50,102 nucleotides of DNA from Acidimicrobiaceae bacterium (GCA_003155915.1 PMFA01000016.1:108833-158934), one strand, 5' to 3'; shown: positions 7,519 through 16,297, numbered from the stretch's first letter. Notes: generated from the sequence alone by a model not told the origin. Made by a program: numbers and translations.

Positions 7519-7611
7519 GGAATGGAATACGCACTGCTCATTTCTCCCTGAGCCGGACTGGTCAATGCAATCGAGCTTCAATAGCGGCATCAAAGACTGG
7601 CACTACCACCA

Positions 7612-7962
7612 TTACGCCTTCCCCGCGGCCACCGCTTCGTCGTAGGCGTGAAGGGCCCTCGGACCCCAGACCGTGCCCGGTCCGCCGTTCATGGCAATCG
7701 CGACGCCGATGGCTTCGGCGACCTGTTGGCGTGAGGCACCCTCGCGCAGCGCACCGCGAGTGTGGGCCACGATGCAGCCGTCGCACTCGCGAGTGATCGA
7801 GATCACCATGGCGAGGAGTTCCTTGGTCACGCGTGGGAGTTCTCCCTCGGTCATCGCCGCCTGCGACAACGCCCCGAAGTTTTTCCAGACGTCGGGAATC
7901 AACGCTCGCAGATCGAGCGCCGGCTGACGAAGTTCCTCACGAATCTCATCCATGCTGTTCAT
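7612..7962 (-). CDS. AhpD-like / carboxymuconolactone decarboxylase family protein
   Basis: A 116-residue all-helical protein of the CMD/AhpD superfamily. The signature ITRECDGCIVAHTRGALREG carries Glu59, Cys60, Cys63 and His67, the redox-active and proton-relay residues of AhpD-type alkylhydroperoxidases, so a thiol peroxidase role is more likely than decarboxylation. The upstream sequence GGAGGTGGTTATG supports ATG at 7962; GTG at 7968 is an alternative two codons earlier. The helical repeat GASRQQVAEAIGVAIAMNGG is typical of the family. It sits alone, convergent with the prenyltransferase gene, 60 nt downstream of the transporter on the same strand. The physiological partner is unknown. 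Confidence 0.85.
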   Translation of the reverse strand: MNSMDEIREELRQPALDLRALIPDVWKNFGALSQAAMTEGELPRVTKELLAMVISITRECDGCIVAHTRGALREGASRQQVAEAIGVAIAMNGGPGTVWGPRALHAYDEAVAAGKA

Positions 7963-8028
7963 AACCACCTCCGACGACGAGCGTAGTGACTGTCGAATTC
8001 ACATCTCCGGCACCGATGCTTCGGACGT

Positions 8029-8625
8029 TCACTCCTTGAGTGACCCGCGGGCCTCGCGAATGGCGTAATAGAGGATTACGTAGCCCGTGACGGGATCGGC
8101 CCACCACCAACCGACGAAGGCGTTCACAATGAGACCGGCTAAAACTGCGCTCGCGAGGATCCCATCAATAAGTGTGACTCGGCCTTCCGCTTTCAGCACC
8201 GGGTTGTCGAGGGCCGAACCGACTCTCTTCTTCCCCTCAGCGAGGGCGAACATGGCGACGGCGGTCATCGCGGTCCACACGATGCCGATCGGGCTGTGGT
8301 GGGGACGAAAACCGACAACGAGCACGATCGTGCTCTGCACCGCGAGATAGAACGCCAAAGTGACAAAGGACCACCCGACCAGGCGCATCGCCTTTCGCTG
8401 TCGAGTCTGCGCGACCTCGGCGAGTTCCCAGAGAACGACCGTGGACGCGCCGATCTCGATCACGCTGTCCAAGCCAAAGCCCGCCAGGGCAACCGATCTC
8501 GCCACGATCGCGGCGTAGCCGAGGATCACGACGCCCACCACATTCCAGCCGAGCGTCATCACTTCCAACTGACGCCCACGCCTCAGCGCGGACACCCAAG
8601 CGGACTCTTCAGAATGACTGGGCAC
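8029..8625 (-). CDS. Cation diffusion facilitator-like membrane protein
   Basis: A 198-residue integral membrane protein with five to six predicted transmembrane helices, matching the membrane domain of cation efflux (CDF) proteins. The first conserved stretch is LAGFGLDSVIEIGAS and the second KAEGRVTLIDGILASAVLAGL, which carry the acidic residues expected for divalent metal binding. It lacks the cytoplasmic C-terminal domain of full CDFs, as do several actinobacterial relatives. Zn, Co or similar divalent cations are plausible, but not shown. GTG at 8625 is used; TACGTT lies 7 nt upstream on the same strand, again the leaderless arrangement. Location between AhpD-like and carbonic anhydrase genes gives no further clue. 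Confidence 0.8.
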   Translation of the reverse strand: MPSHSEESAWVSALRRGRQLEVMTLGWNVVGVVILGYAAIVARSVALAGFGLDSVIEIGASTVVLWELAEVAQTRQRKAMRLVGWSFVTLAFYLAVQSTIVLVVGFRPHHSPIGIVWTAMTAVAMFALAEGKKRVGSALDNPVLKAEGRVTLIDGILASAVLAGLIVNAFVGWWWADPVTGYVILYYAIREARGSLKE

Positions 8626-8805
8626 CCACTACAACGTAGGACGCTCGACTTCGAATTCAACCCACACCATTGGCAGGAGAGCCCACTTTGGCAACGTGCC
8701 GACTCGCTTCAGACCCCACTGAGCGCGTAACGCATCCACGACGAACGCGCTCGGGCACAGTTAATTGTCGACATCCGCCTTTACCGCGTCACCTAAAATG
8801 AACCG

Positions 8806-9306
8806 ATGAGCGTAATCGACGAACTCATCGCCCACAATCGCGCCTACGTCGATCGACACGGCCATCGCGAGATGCCGACGATGCCACAACTCCACTTGGC
8901 CGTTTTGACGTGCATGGACTCCAGACTCGACCTCTTCGGCGCCCTCGGGCTCAATCTCGGTGAGGCGCACCTGATTCGAAACGCCGGCGGGCTCGCCAGC
9001 GACGACGCAGTTCGCTCGCTGCTCCTCAGCCAATGGTTGCTGGGAACTCGAGTCGTGATGGTTATCCACCACACCCGCTGCGGTCTCGAAACGTTCGAGG
9101 AAGCGACCCTCGCCGACGGGGTCGCGGACCACTTCGGGGTGCGACCGCCGTTTCGATTGGGCGCCTATCGTGACGTGGAAGAGGACGTGCGTTCGACGCT
9201 CGAGACCCTGCACGCCAGCCCCTTCGTCAACGCAACCGAGATCCGGGGCTTCGTATTCGACGTCGACGACGGCGACCTGCGAGAGGTCAGTCAAAGAACT
9301 TCTTGA
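8806..9306 (+). CDS. Beta-class carbonic anhydrase
   Basis: A 166-residue beta-carbonic anhydrase interconverting CO2 and bicarbonate in the cytoplasm. The zinc ligands are Cys36 (in LTCMDSRLD, with the Asp38-Arg40 dyad), His89 and Cys92 (IHHTRCG). This is the short mycobacterial Rv1284-like form. ATG at 8806 is preceded by TAAAAT at 8794-8799, six nt away, one of the clearest leaderless starts in the window. The last 20 nt overlap tail-to-tail with the GNAT gene on the other strand. Active-site residues are complete, so it is expected to be functional. Confidence 0.94.
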   Translation: MSVIDELIAHNRAYVDRHGHREMPTMPQLHLAVLTCMDSRLDLFGALGLNLGEAHLIRNAGGLASDDAVRSLLLSQWLLGTRVVMVIHHTRCGLETFEEATLADGVADHFGVRPPFRLGAYRDVEEDVRSTLETLHASPFVNATEIRGFVFDVDDGDLREVSQRTS

Positions 9307-9733
9307 AGCCCTGACTGGTCTGGACGTAGCCGTTGGCCAGGTAGAACCGGTGAGCGCCCTCACGGACGTTTCGACTCGTGAGTTGGATCCGATAGCAGCC
9401 GCGTTCTCGCGCGAGCTCCTCGGCCGCGAGGAGCATCTGGGCTCCGATGCCGCGACTGCGGCTATCGCTTCGCACGTGCACGCTTTCGATCTCGCAGCAC
9501 CAGCCCCCGGCGTGCTGGAAGTGCTGGAAGATGATGACTTGACAGACACCGACGACTTCGCCGTTGACCTCGGCGACAACAACATCGCCGCGTTGGCGAC
9601 GCATCTCTTCGACCGCCGACCAGTAGTGGTCAACCTTCGTAACGTCTTCGAACTCCGGCATCAATGAGCCATCCATCAACAGTTCGATCGCCGCGGTAAC
9701 GTCGTCGTATTCGATCGGGCGAACGAGCACCAT
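9287..9733 (-). CDS. GNAT-family N-acetyltransferase
   Basis: A 148-residue acetyl-CoA-dependent acetyltransferase with the whole GNAT fold. The acetyl-CoA pyrophosphate loop is VRSDSRSRGIGAQML at about residues 87-101, and the C-terminal QLTSRNVREGAHRFYLANGY matches the GNAT motif B. The acceptor (amino acid, polyamine, antibiotic or protein) cannot be deduced. ATG at 9733 starts 6 nt after the amidase stop codon on the same strand, with GGGAG upstream, so it is probably co-transcribed with the amidase. Its 3' end overlaps the carbonic anhydrase gene. Confidence 0.88.
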   Translation of the reverse strand: MVLVRPIEYDDVTAAIELLMDGSLMPEFEDVTKVDHYWSAVEEMRRQRGDVVVAEVNGEVVGVCQVIIFQHFQHAGGWCCEIESVHVRSDSRSRGIGAQMLLAAEELARERGCYRIQLTSRNVREGAHRFYLANGYVQTSQGFKKFFD

Positions 9734-9739
9734 CGCCGA

Positions 9740-11140
9740 CTACTCCCGGGGGTCAATCGGGGTCAGCACTCCGACTACGTCTTCAATCGCTTCGGCCGCG
9801 TCGAGGCAGAGGTCGTCGCGCATCAACGTCCCCATGACCTGGACGCCGGTCGGTAGGTCGTTGGCGACACTGGTCGCGACGCAGGCCGCCGGCAGTCCCA
9901 TCAGGTTGGCCGGCATGACGAAACGAAAGAGCTCCACGACCTTCATCGCGGTCTCGGCGCTGACGATGTCGTAGCCGTGCTCGAAGGGCGGCTGCGTCCA
10001 GACCGGTCCCACGACCAGCGGGTAGGTGGTCATGAACTCGCGCCACGCCTTCTCGACCCGGTAACGGCTCTCGTGCATCAGCGCCATCGACTCAGGCGTG
10101 GCGGGCGGAAATTCGATCGTCGTGAGTTCCAAGAAACGTTGAGCGTCCGCTCCGAGTATCGCCTCGAGCAACGGTCGGGCCACGGCGAGGCTCGTCATCA
10201 TCAGTTCGGTCCAAGCGAGGTAACTCTCGAAGACCATGGGCGGTTCGATCTCTTCGACCTCGTAACCGGCCGCTTCGAGTGCGCGCCCGGCGATGCGCAC
10301 GCCTTCGGCGATGGCGGCGTCGGTCTCGCCGCCGAAGGGCTCGGGCACCAGCGCCACGCGCTTGGGTACTGCCGGGCCGGCAAGCGGAACGTCGATGGAC
10401 TGCGGATCACGGTGATGCGCCCCCATGACTACTCCTAGTCCGAGGCGGACATCGCTCACGGTTCGAGCGAGGACCCCGTTCACCAACATGATCTGCGAAT
10501 TGATGGGCATGTCCAGTATCGACGAGGGGTTGCCCTGAGCGACGCGACCGCGTGACGGCTTGATCGACGCGATCCCACAGGCGTAGGCCGGGTTGCGAAG
10601 CGATCCCCCGATGTCGTTGCCGAGTCCGATGGGACTCATGCCCGAGGCAATGGCCGCCGCTTCCCCGCCGGAGGAGCCACCGGCCGTGCGGCCTCGTTTC
10701 CAGGGATTGTGCGTCACGCCGTAGAGCGAGGATTCCGTATTGATGCGCAGCCCGAGGTCGGGCATGTTGGTGCGCGCCAGCGCGACGGCCCCGGCGCGGC
10801 GCATGAGCTCGACCGGTGGCGCGTCGTCATTGGCCATGAAGTCCTTGAGCGTCACGCACCCTTCATTGGAGGTGTAGCCCTTCACGTCGAGGTTGATTTT
10901 GATGGTGAAGGGCACCCCGTGCAGCGCGCCGAGCGCCTCGCCGGCCTTCTGCTTCGCGTCGGCGGCGTCGGCTTCAGCTCGGACTTCGTCGGGTCGTACT
11001 TCGACCACCGCGTTCACGGCGCCGTTCACCTCGTCGATTCGTCCCAGGTGGGCCTCGATGACCTCGCGCGACGACGTGGCGCCGCTTCGAATCATGTTCG
11101 CCAACGATGACGCCGACTCCTGCCACAGTTCTTTTGCCAC
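9740..11140 (-). CDS. Amidase (amidase signature family)
   Basis: A 466-residue hydrolase of the amidase-signature family. The catalytic triad is visible: Lys81 (FTIKINLDVKG), the cis-Ser of GGSSGGEAAAIASG at 156/157, and the nucleophile Ser180 (GNDIGGSLRNPAY). Substrates in this family range from simple aliphatic or aryl amides to peptide amides; nothing here decides between them. It is not GatA, since no gatB/gatC neighbours exist and the family N-terminus differs. GTG at 11140 is preferred to the upstream frame (11185) because of a strong GGGGGG ribosome binding site 5 nt before it. A GNAT acetyltransferase follows 6 nt downstream. Confidence 0.9.
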   Translation of the reverse strand: MAKELWQESASSLANMIRSGATSSREVIEAHLGRIDEVNGAVNAVVEVRPDEVRAEADAADAKQKAGEALGALHGVPFTIKINLDVKGYTSNEGCVTLKDFMANDDAPPVELMRRAGAVALARTNMPDLGLRINTESSLYGVTHNPWKRGRTAGGSSGGEAAAIASGMSPIGLGNDIGGSLRNPAYACGIASIKPSRGRVAQGNPSSILDMPINSQIMLVNGVLARTVSDVRLGLGVVMGAHHRDPQSIDVPLAGPAVPKRVALVPEPFGGETDAAIAEGVRIAGRALEAAGYEVEEIEPPMVFESYLAWTELMMTSLAVARPLLEAILGADAQRFLELTTIEFPPATPESMALMHESRYRVEKAWREFMTTYPLVVGPVWTQPPFEHGYDIVSAETAMKVVELFRFVMPANLMGLPAACVATSVANDLPTGVQVMGTLMRDDLCLDAAEAIEDVVGVLTPIDPRE

Positions 11141-11176
11141 GAGACCCCCCGTCGAAAACCCTCTGGGTAGTCTGGC

Positions 11177-11192
11177 ACGCGCCACGGCGCGT
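11177..11192. terminator. Short GC hairpin after pstB, possible terminator
   Basis: ACGCGC-CACG-GCGCGT forms a perfect 6-bp GC stem with a four-base loop directly after the pstB stop codon and before the amidase start. No T-tract follows on the minus strand, so termination here is only suggested by position and stem strength. Confidence 0.4.
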
Positions 11193-11197
11193 TCGAA

Positions 11198-12037
11198 TCA
11201 GCCGAAGCGGCCGAGGGTGTAGTCGAGCGTGCGCGGGTCGATGGGATTGTTGAAGATCTTCTCGGTGGTGTCGAACTCGATCAGCTCGCCGGCGCGGTCC
11301 TCGCCCATGAGCAGGAACGCGCAGTCGTCCGAGATGCGCGCGGCCTGTTGCATGTTGTGCGTGACGATGACGACCGTGACGCGCTTCTTCAGCTCGGTCA
11401 TCAGGTCCTCGATCTTCAACGTCGCGATGGGGTCCAGGGCCGACGTGGGCTCGTCCATCAAGAGCACCTCGGGGTCCATGGCGAGGGCGCGAGCGATGCA
11501 CAGGCGCTGCTGCTCGCCACCGGAGAGGTTGGACGCCGCGACTTTCAGTCGGCCCTGCACGCTGTCCCAGAGAGCCGCGGACTTGAGTGACGTCTCGGCC
11601 GCTTCGTCGAGGATCGACTTCTTCTTCACGCCGTTGAAGCGCAGTCCGGAGACCGCGTTCTCGTAGATCGACATGGTGGGAAAGGGATTGGGGCGCTGGA
11701 AGACCATGCCTACGCGCGTGCGAAGTTCGGTCACCGTGATGTCGCCGCGGTAGATGTCCGTACCCTCGAGGAGGATCTGGCCGGAGACCTTCGCGCCGGG
11801 CGTGAGGTCGTGCAGCCGATTGAGTGCGCGCAACAACGTCGTCTTGCCCGAACCTGACGGTCCGATCAGACTGGTGACGCGATTTTTCGTGACGTCGAAG
11901 GTGCAATCACGAACTGCCGTTCGCCCGTGAAACGACACGGCGACGTTCTTCAACTGCATCGCGGCCGCCCCGCGTTCAAGTGTCTCGGAGGGTGTCGCGA
12001 CCTTCGTCTCGACTTGTGCCATAAATTCCTGGTCCAT
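11198..12037 (-). CDS. pstB: Phosphate ABC transporter ATP-binding protein PstB
   Basis: A 279-residue cytoplasmic ATPase that powers phosphate import through PstCA. Walker A is GPSGSGKTT, the ABC signature [19 protein letters not shown], and Walker [13 protein letters not shown]. PstB-specific segments [17 protein letters not shown] and [16 protein letters not shown] are present. ATG at 12037 begins 3 nt after the pstA stop; an internal ATG at 12022 (MAQVETK) with AGGA upstream is an alternative that would remove five residues. The N-terminal 25 residues before MQLKNV are an extra extension. It closes the pstSCAB operon; no phoU follows within the window. Confidence 0.96.
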   Translation of the reverse strand: MDQEFMAQVETKVATPSETLERGAAAMQLKNVAVSFHGRTAVRDCTFDVTKNRVTSLIGPSGSGKTTLLRALNRLHDLTPGAKVSGQILLEGTDIYRGDITVTELRTRVGMVFQRPNPFPTMSIYENAVSGLRFNGVKKKSILDEAAETSLKSAALWDSVQGRLKVAASNLSGGEQQRLCIARALAMDPEVLLMDEPTSALDPIATLKIEDLMTELKKRVTVVIVTHNMQQAARISDDCAFLLMGEDRAGELIEFDTTEKIFNNPIDPRTLDYTLGRFG

Positions 12038-12040
12038 TGG

Positions 12041-12973
12041 TTACCTTGCCTGTTGCTTTCTCGATGCCCAAATTCGGGCGCTTAAACTCAAAACAAAAAC
12101 AAACACCACGAGCACCAGCGCAATACCCCACACTTCGGTACGCAGACTGGGCCATTCCGACTTGGCGTTCTCGTAGATCGAGAGCGGCAATGCAGAAACA
12201 GGGTCCAACGGCTTCCACGAGTTAATGTAGCCGCCGCCGATGACCAAGAGCACTGGCGCCGTCTCGCCGATGGCTCGCGAGATCGCCAAGATGATGCCGG
12301 TCACGATGCCAGTCAACGCCGCCGGGAGGACGATCTTCATGGACACCTTGTGGGGCTTGGCCCCGAGCGCCAGGCCGGCCTCACGAAGCGTGTGCGGCAC
12401 GCCTCGCACGGCGATCTCGGTCGAGATCACGATGACCGGGAGCATCAGCACGGCCAACGCAAAGGACCCCGCCAACGCTGAGAAGCCAATGTTCAAGTCG
12501 CGTACGACGAAGGAAAAGGCGAACAGACCCATCAGGATTGACGGCGCCCCGGCCATCGTCTGGGAGATCACGCGCAGCGACGCCGCCAACTTCGAGACGG
12601 ATTCAGCGAGGTAGACCCCTACGAGGACCCCGATGGGGATCGCCATGATCGACGCGTAGAGCGACAGCACGAGAGTACCGATGATGGCATTCGAGACCCC
12701 ACCAGTGGCATTCGGGGTGATCAGATTGGGCGTCTGAGGTAACTGCGTAAAGAAACCGGTATGCAAGATGACGGGTAGGCCCCGGTCGAACAATTGATAC
12801 AAGAGCAAGAACAGCGGAACTGCGGTGACGGAGAGCGCGAGGGCGCACAGCGTGATCATAAACTTCGAGCGCAACTGACGCCGCCGGCGAACCCTGTCCG
12901 AGATTTGACGAATCTCGTCGCGCAGGTTCGTATCGGGCTCCGGGGACTCAACGAGATCGATCATGTCGCTCAT
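12041..12973 (-). CDS. pstA: Phosphate ABC transporter permease PstA
   Basis: A 310-residue inner-membrane permease with six predicted helices and a cytoplasmic N-terminal region. The coupling loop for PstB is EAGLALGAKPHKVSMKIVLP, followed by GIILAISRAIGETAPVLLV, both standard PstA motifs. ATG at 12973 overlaps the pstC stop by 4 nt (ATGA), which settles the start against longer readings up to 13120. Together with PstC it forms the phosphate translocation pore. The 40 residues before the first helix are acidic and then arginine-rich (RVRRRRQLRSK), the basic cluster marking the cytoplasmic side. Confidence 0.96.
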   Translation of the reverse strand: MSDMIDLVESPEPDTNLRDEIRQISDRVRRRRQLRSKFMITLCALALSVTAVPLFLLLYQLFDRGLPVILHTGFFTQLPQTPNLITPNATGGVSNAIIGTLVLSLYASIMAIPIGVLVGVYLAESVSKLAASLRVISQTMAGAPSILMGLFAFSFVVRDLNIGFSALAGSFALAVLMLPVIVISTEIAVRGVPHTLREAGLALGAKPHKVSMKIVLPAALTGIVTGIILAISRAIGETAPVLLVIGGGYINSWKPLDPVSALPLSIYENAKSEWPSLRTEVWGIALVLVVFVFVLSLSARIWASRKQQAR

Positions 12974-13953
12974 ACGACCGCCAGGACCTTTCGTTGGCGC
13001 GATACCAGCCATCGGCTGATCAACGAAAGTCCGAAGTTCACCAGCATCAACAAAACTCCAAGCGCCATCAGGGCGGCAACTTCGTTGCCCTGGGCCTCGC
13101 CAAACTCGGTCGCGATCCACGCCGCGATTGACGTTCCGGGATAGAGCAAGTGAAACTGCACGTTGGCCACGCCACCCGCGATCAATGCCACCGCGACCGT
13201 CTCTCCAGTCGCTCGTGCCAGCGCCAGGAACGTGGCGCCAAACAGTCCAATCTTGGCTGTGGGCAGCACAACTTCACGAATCACCTGCCATCGCGTTGCG
13301 CCAAGAGACAGGCTGGCTTCAATCAAATCGTTCGGGACGACGGCGATGACCTCTCGACTGATTGCGACGAATGTAGGCAGGATCATCACCCCAAGCACGA
13401 CCGACGCTAACAGGAGCGATTGGCCATCTTGCTGGCCGACGCTCCCGAACAGTTCCTTCGCGAAGGGCCAACTGTCGAGCCACGGGATGACCGTCTTCAA
13501 CATCCACGGCGCGAGAACGAGGAATCCCCACAGTCCATAGACCACACTCGGGACCGCGGCGAGCAGTTCCACGAACGTCGCCACGATATTGCGGAATCGA
13601 CGCGGAATGAGAAACACGATTGAAATTGACGCGCCCAGACCGATTACGACGGCGATCACCAACGCGATCACCGACGTCTCGAGAGTGCCGACGATCATCG
13701 CCAGGCCGCCGAATGGTCCCGCGGGTGACTGCCAGCCATTACCACCGAGGAGGGTGCCAGTGTGATGTGCCCATTCCGGGGCCGAGTTCCAGATGATTGT
13801 TCCAACGAAGCCGACGCTCACGGCTGCGAACACGAGGGCCGCCAAAATCAAAAGGTATTGGTACCACGTGCGCGAGGAGGCGCCGGGGTTGAACTCCGGC
13901 ACCTCCTCTTCATGCGAACTGAAATCGGGAGGCGGGGGTATGACGATTGACAC
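12970..13953 (-). CDS. pstC: Phosphate ABC transporter permease PstC
   Basis: A 327-residue inner-membrane permease, partner of PstA. Six helices are predicted. The diagnostic regions are LLAAVPSVVYGLWGFLVLAP, the coupling loop EASLSLGATRWQVIREVVLP and LALARATGETVAVALIAGG. GTG at 13953 is the only reasonable start; AAGGAGAGG stands upstream at a rather long spacing of about 12 nt, hinting at modest translation. The proline-rich N-terminus (IPPPPDFSSHEEEVPEF) is cytoplasmic. It follows pstS after 55 nt and overlaps pstA by 4 nt. Confidence 0.96.
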   Translation of the reverse strand: MSIVIPPPPDFSSHEEEVPEFNPGASSRTWYQYLLILAALVFAAVSVGFVGTIIWNSAPEWAHHTGTLLGGNGWQSPAGPFGGLAMIVGTLETSVIALVIAVVIGLGASISIVFLIPRRFRNIVATFVELLAAVPSVVYGLWGFLVLAPWMLKTVIPWLDSWPFAKELFGSVGQQDGQSLLLASVVLGVMILPTFVAISREVIAVVPNDLIEASLSLGATRWQVIREVVLPTAKIGLFGATFLALARATGETVAVALIAGGVANVQFHLLYPGTSIAAWIATEFGEAQGNEVAALMALGVLLMLVNFGLSLISRWLVSRQRKVLAVV

Positions 13954-14008
13954 CGCTGCGCCCTACCTCTCCTTGTCAGTAATTCGCTTTATCAGTAACT
14001 CGTTGTAT

Positions 14009-15364
14009 TTACGTCGTCTTGGTGAGCAGGACCGCCCCACCCGATGTCACGTTCATCAATTGCTGACGTGAGTACGCCGCGACCGCTGCGGGCAATGGCA
14101 CGTAACCCTCGGCCTTGGCCAAGGCGCTCTGGGCGTAGTGTGTCTCCCAGTCGAGGTACTTGACGATGGCCTCACCGGTCGCCTCGTCGGTTTGATTCTT
14201 GAGGACGATCGCCCAGCTGTAGGTCGCGAGCGGCCAGACATTGTTGCCGGCCTGGTTGACGATCGAGAAGCTGTCGGGTGTAATGTTCGTCCCGGCCGCT
14301 GCGGCGGCTGCGGCGATGTTCGTCAACGTTGGTTGGAGCCACTGACCTTCACGGTCCTGTAATGACGCCGACTGAATGGCAGCGTTGCCGGGAATCAGAA
14401 GGTAGCTGTACTCGATGTAGCCAATCGATCCGGGATTCGCGTTGATATCGGTCGCCAGGGCCGCGTTGTTCGCCGCTCCCAGGATGTTCGTGGCGTGCCA
14501 GGCGTTACCACTGCCTTCCATCGGATTGCCGCTCGGGGTGTGCGTCGAGCCGCCCGAAGCGTGCAACCAGTCGGTGAAGGCGTAGGTCGTTCCGGAACTC
14601 GCGGATCGATAGATCACCTTGATCGTGTCGGTTGGCGAGTTACTCGTGTAGAGCGCCTGGAGTGCCTTACCGGTCGTCGAGGAGAGTCCGCCGTTGGTGT
14701 TGATGATTGCGAGGTTCGACCACTGCGTGATCTGGCCGTCGAATATCTTCGCCACCTCATTGGTCGTCAACTTGATGTCGTTGAGACTCGAGCCGAGGTT
14801 GTAGCCAACCACGGCTCCACCGAGGATGTAGGGGACCTGGACGTAGTTCGCCTCCACCGCGCCCGAAGGCAACGTGCCGGCCGAGGGCGTCATGGGCTGG
14901 TCAGAGAATCCGATGCTGACACTTCCGTTGGTGATCGACGTACGACCTGCGCCAGATCCAGCGGCTGGATATGAGCTGAAGCTCACCTTGCCACCAGCGG
15001 TGTACCCGGTCGAGCCACTCGTCGTCGCTCCTACCATTGGCGCGTCGAAAGACGAGCCGTTGATTTCGAGTGAGACCGAACTCGGGACGACGAGGTCGAT
15101 GTCACCGGACTTGTTGGATCCCTGAAGGCCGCCAGCGATCGTCGTGGACGTCGTCTTGGGCTTGGGCTTGTGCTTCGACCAGCCCTTGGGACAGACACCA
15201 CCCTTGGTCTCATAGCGCTTGGACTGGACCTTGTTGGACTGAAGGCGGTAACAAACGACCGACTTATTTTTGGTGGTACCGGCACTTGCGGGTGCTGACA
15301 CGACGGCGAGCAGACCAGCAACGGCCAGCGCAACTGCCGCGAGCGACCTGAATAGATTCTTCAT
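14009..15364 (-). CDS. pstS: Phosphate-binding protein PstS with extra N-terminal Cys-pair segment
   Basis: A 451-residue extracellular phosphate receptor. Residues 1-28 are a signal peptide ending APASA. There is no lipobox Cys at the cleavage site, unusual for a Gram-positive PstS, which is normally a lipoprotein. Residues 35-65 form a small basic segment with Cys38 and Cys58 (VVCYRLQSNK, then GGVCPKGWSKHK), followed by a Lys/Pro/Thr linker. The PstS domain begins near 100, with INGSSFDAPMV and the phosphate-binding region YPAAGSGAGRTSI, and later IYRSASSGTTYAFTDWL. ATG at 15364 has AGGAGG nine nt upstream. It is the first and longest pst gene, behind a Pho-box-like repeat. Confidence 0.94.
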   Translation of the reverse strand: MKNLFRSLAAVALAVAGLLAVVSAPASAGTTKNKSVVCYRLQSNKVQSKRYETKGGVCPKGWSKHKPKPKTTSTTIAGGLQGSNKSGDIDLVVPSSVSLEINGSSFDAPMVGATTSGSTGYTAGGKVSFSSYPAAGSGAGRTSITNGSVSIGFSDQPMTPSAGTLPSGAVEANYVQVPYILGGAVVGYNLGSSLNDIKLTTNEVAKIFDGQITQWSNLAIINTNGGLSSTTGKALQALYTSNSPTDTIKVIYRSASSGTTYAFTDWLHASGGSTHTPSGNPMEGSGNAWHATNILGAANNAALATDINANPGSIGYIEYSYLLIPGNAAIQSASLQDREGQWLQPTLTNIAAAAAAAGTNITPDSFSIVNQAGNNVWPLATYSWAIVLKNQTDEATGEAIVKYLDWETHYAQSALAKAEGYVPLPAAVAAYSRQQLMNVTSGGAVLLTKTT

Positions 15365-15450
15365 TCTGAACTTTCCTCCTAAAGAAAGTGATTCATTTGC
15401 GACGCGACGATTCGACATTCGAACGTTTTGCCACTAGGAAACCTAGGAAT

Positions 15451-15472
15451 CGAAGGTAAACAGAATGTGAGC
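15451..15472 (-). promoter_or_regulatory. Putative Pho box upstream of pstS
   Basis: On the minus strand two adjacent 11-nt units, GCTCACATTCT and GTTTACCTTCG, form a direct repeat close to the actinobacterial PhoP-box unit (GTTCACC followed by four variable bases). It lies 87 nt upstream of the pstS start and just before a possible -10 box, TAGGTT (15445-15440). Phosphate-starvation induction by a PhoP-type regulator is the natural inference. Confidence 0.55.
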
Positions 15473-15530
15473 GAATGGGTCGTTCAGAGTGAAAAATTAA
15501 GGATTTCTGGAAACATTCATCGCGCCGTCA

Positions 15531-15695
15531 TCAATCGCAACAGCTGTCGCGCCACCCGCAAGACGTGCACTTGAAATGTGCGTGCTCGGGGCTGAGCGAT
15601 CCACCGCAGTGGGGACATTCGGAAAAGATGGCGAAGCGGTTGGCGCACTCGAACTCTGGTGGAGACTGTTCGGCATGACTGCGTGTCTCGGGCAT
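15531..15695 (-). CDS. Small zinc-ribbon protein
   Basis: A 54-residue protein, almost entirely a zinc ribbon. The first knuckle is CPHCGG and the second CTSCGW, followed by DSCCD at the C-terminus. Between them lies SLSPEHAHFK, so His residues are also present. Function is unknown; such proteins may bind nucleic acid or act as metal buffers. ATG at 15695 is proposed, although no good ribosome binding site is seen. A TTG at 15740, six nt after the grpB-like stop codon, would add 15 residues and make it translationally coupled to that gene. The conserved cysteine spacing makes a real gene likely. Confidence 0.6.
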   Translation of the reverse strand: MPETRSHAEQSPPEFECANRFAIFSECPHCGGSLSPEHAHFKCTSCGWRDSCCD

Positions 15696-15745
15696 TCCAC
15701 CATTGTGGTTTCTCGCACCCGGTGGCGCGGTGATGGCCAAAGATC

Positions 15746-16297
15746 TCAGTCGAGTTCGGGTTTCCAGTAAGTAACGGGCTCCATAGTGCGGGCGCGACGT
15801 GCCTCGGTCAGGACTTCCGCGACGAAGGCCGCTTTCAGGGCGACGTAGCGATCGATGTCACCATCGGAGAGCACGACATTCTCACGCTTGATTGCGGCGT
15901 AGCGCTCGATCAATGCCGGATCGTCGATCAACGAGTCGCGAAAGAGCCAGTGGTCTGCGTGGGCGCGATTGTTCTCCACCACGAGGTCCATGTGATGGTC
16001 CGGCAAACGCGGCGTCACGGGCGCCTCAAATGCCTCGCGGCCCTCGACGTCCAAGTCACCCACCCACCGGTAGTGAGCCGACTCGATCAGGCGTAGAACC
16101 ACCGGCACCTGGGCTTCGTCGGCCACCACGACGTCGATGTCGATGATCGGTTTGGCCGCGAGGCCCGGTACCGGGGTCGATCCCACGTGCTCGATCCGTA
16201 CGACCGCCGACGCGATAAACGCCGCGAAGTACGAGGTGATCTCTCGGAACTGCTGGGGCCACCGCGGATCAGCGTCCACAACGACGACGCGGTCCAT
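15746..16297 (-). CDS. GrpB-family protein (nucleotidyltransferase-like fold)
   Basis: A 183-residue GrpB/UPF0157 protein with the signature RIEHVGSTPVPGLAAKPIID at about residues 34-53, which contains the GS-x9-D-x-D core of the nucleotidyltransferase fold. The middle HLVVENNRAHADHWLFRD-like region (DLVVENNRAHADHWLFRDSL) is also family-typical. Biochemical roles in this family are poorly defined; some members are linked to CoA-ligase or dephospho-CoA kinase fusions. The start ATG is directly adjacent to the thymidine kinase stop (TAAATG), so the two genes are co-translated. The zinc-ribbon gene follows 50 nt later. Confidence 0.85.
   Translation of the reverse strand: MDRVVVVDADPRWPQQFREITSYFAAFIASAVVRIEHVGSTPVPGLAAKPIIDIDVVVADEAQVPVVLRLIESAHYRWVGDLDVEGREAFEAPVTPRLPDHHMDLVVENNRAHADHWLFRDSLIDDPALIERYAAIKRENVVLSDGDIDRYVALKAAFVAEVLTEARRARTMEPVTYWKPELD

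Noticed and set aside
15365-15530. Second small gene between pstS and the zinc-ribbon protein
   Set aside because: The minus-strand frame at 15497-15718 is out of frame with the zinc-ribbon codons and lacks structure; this region is better read as the pst promoter.
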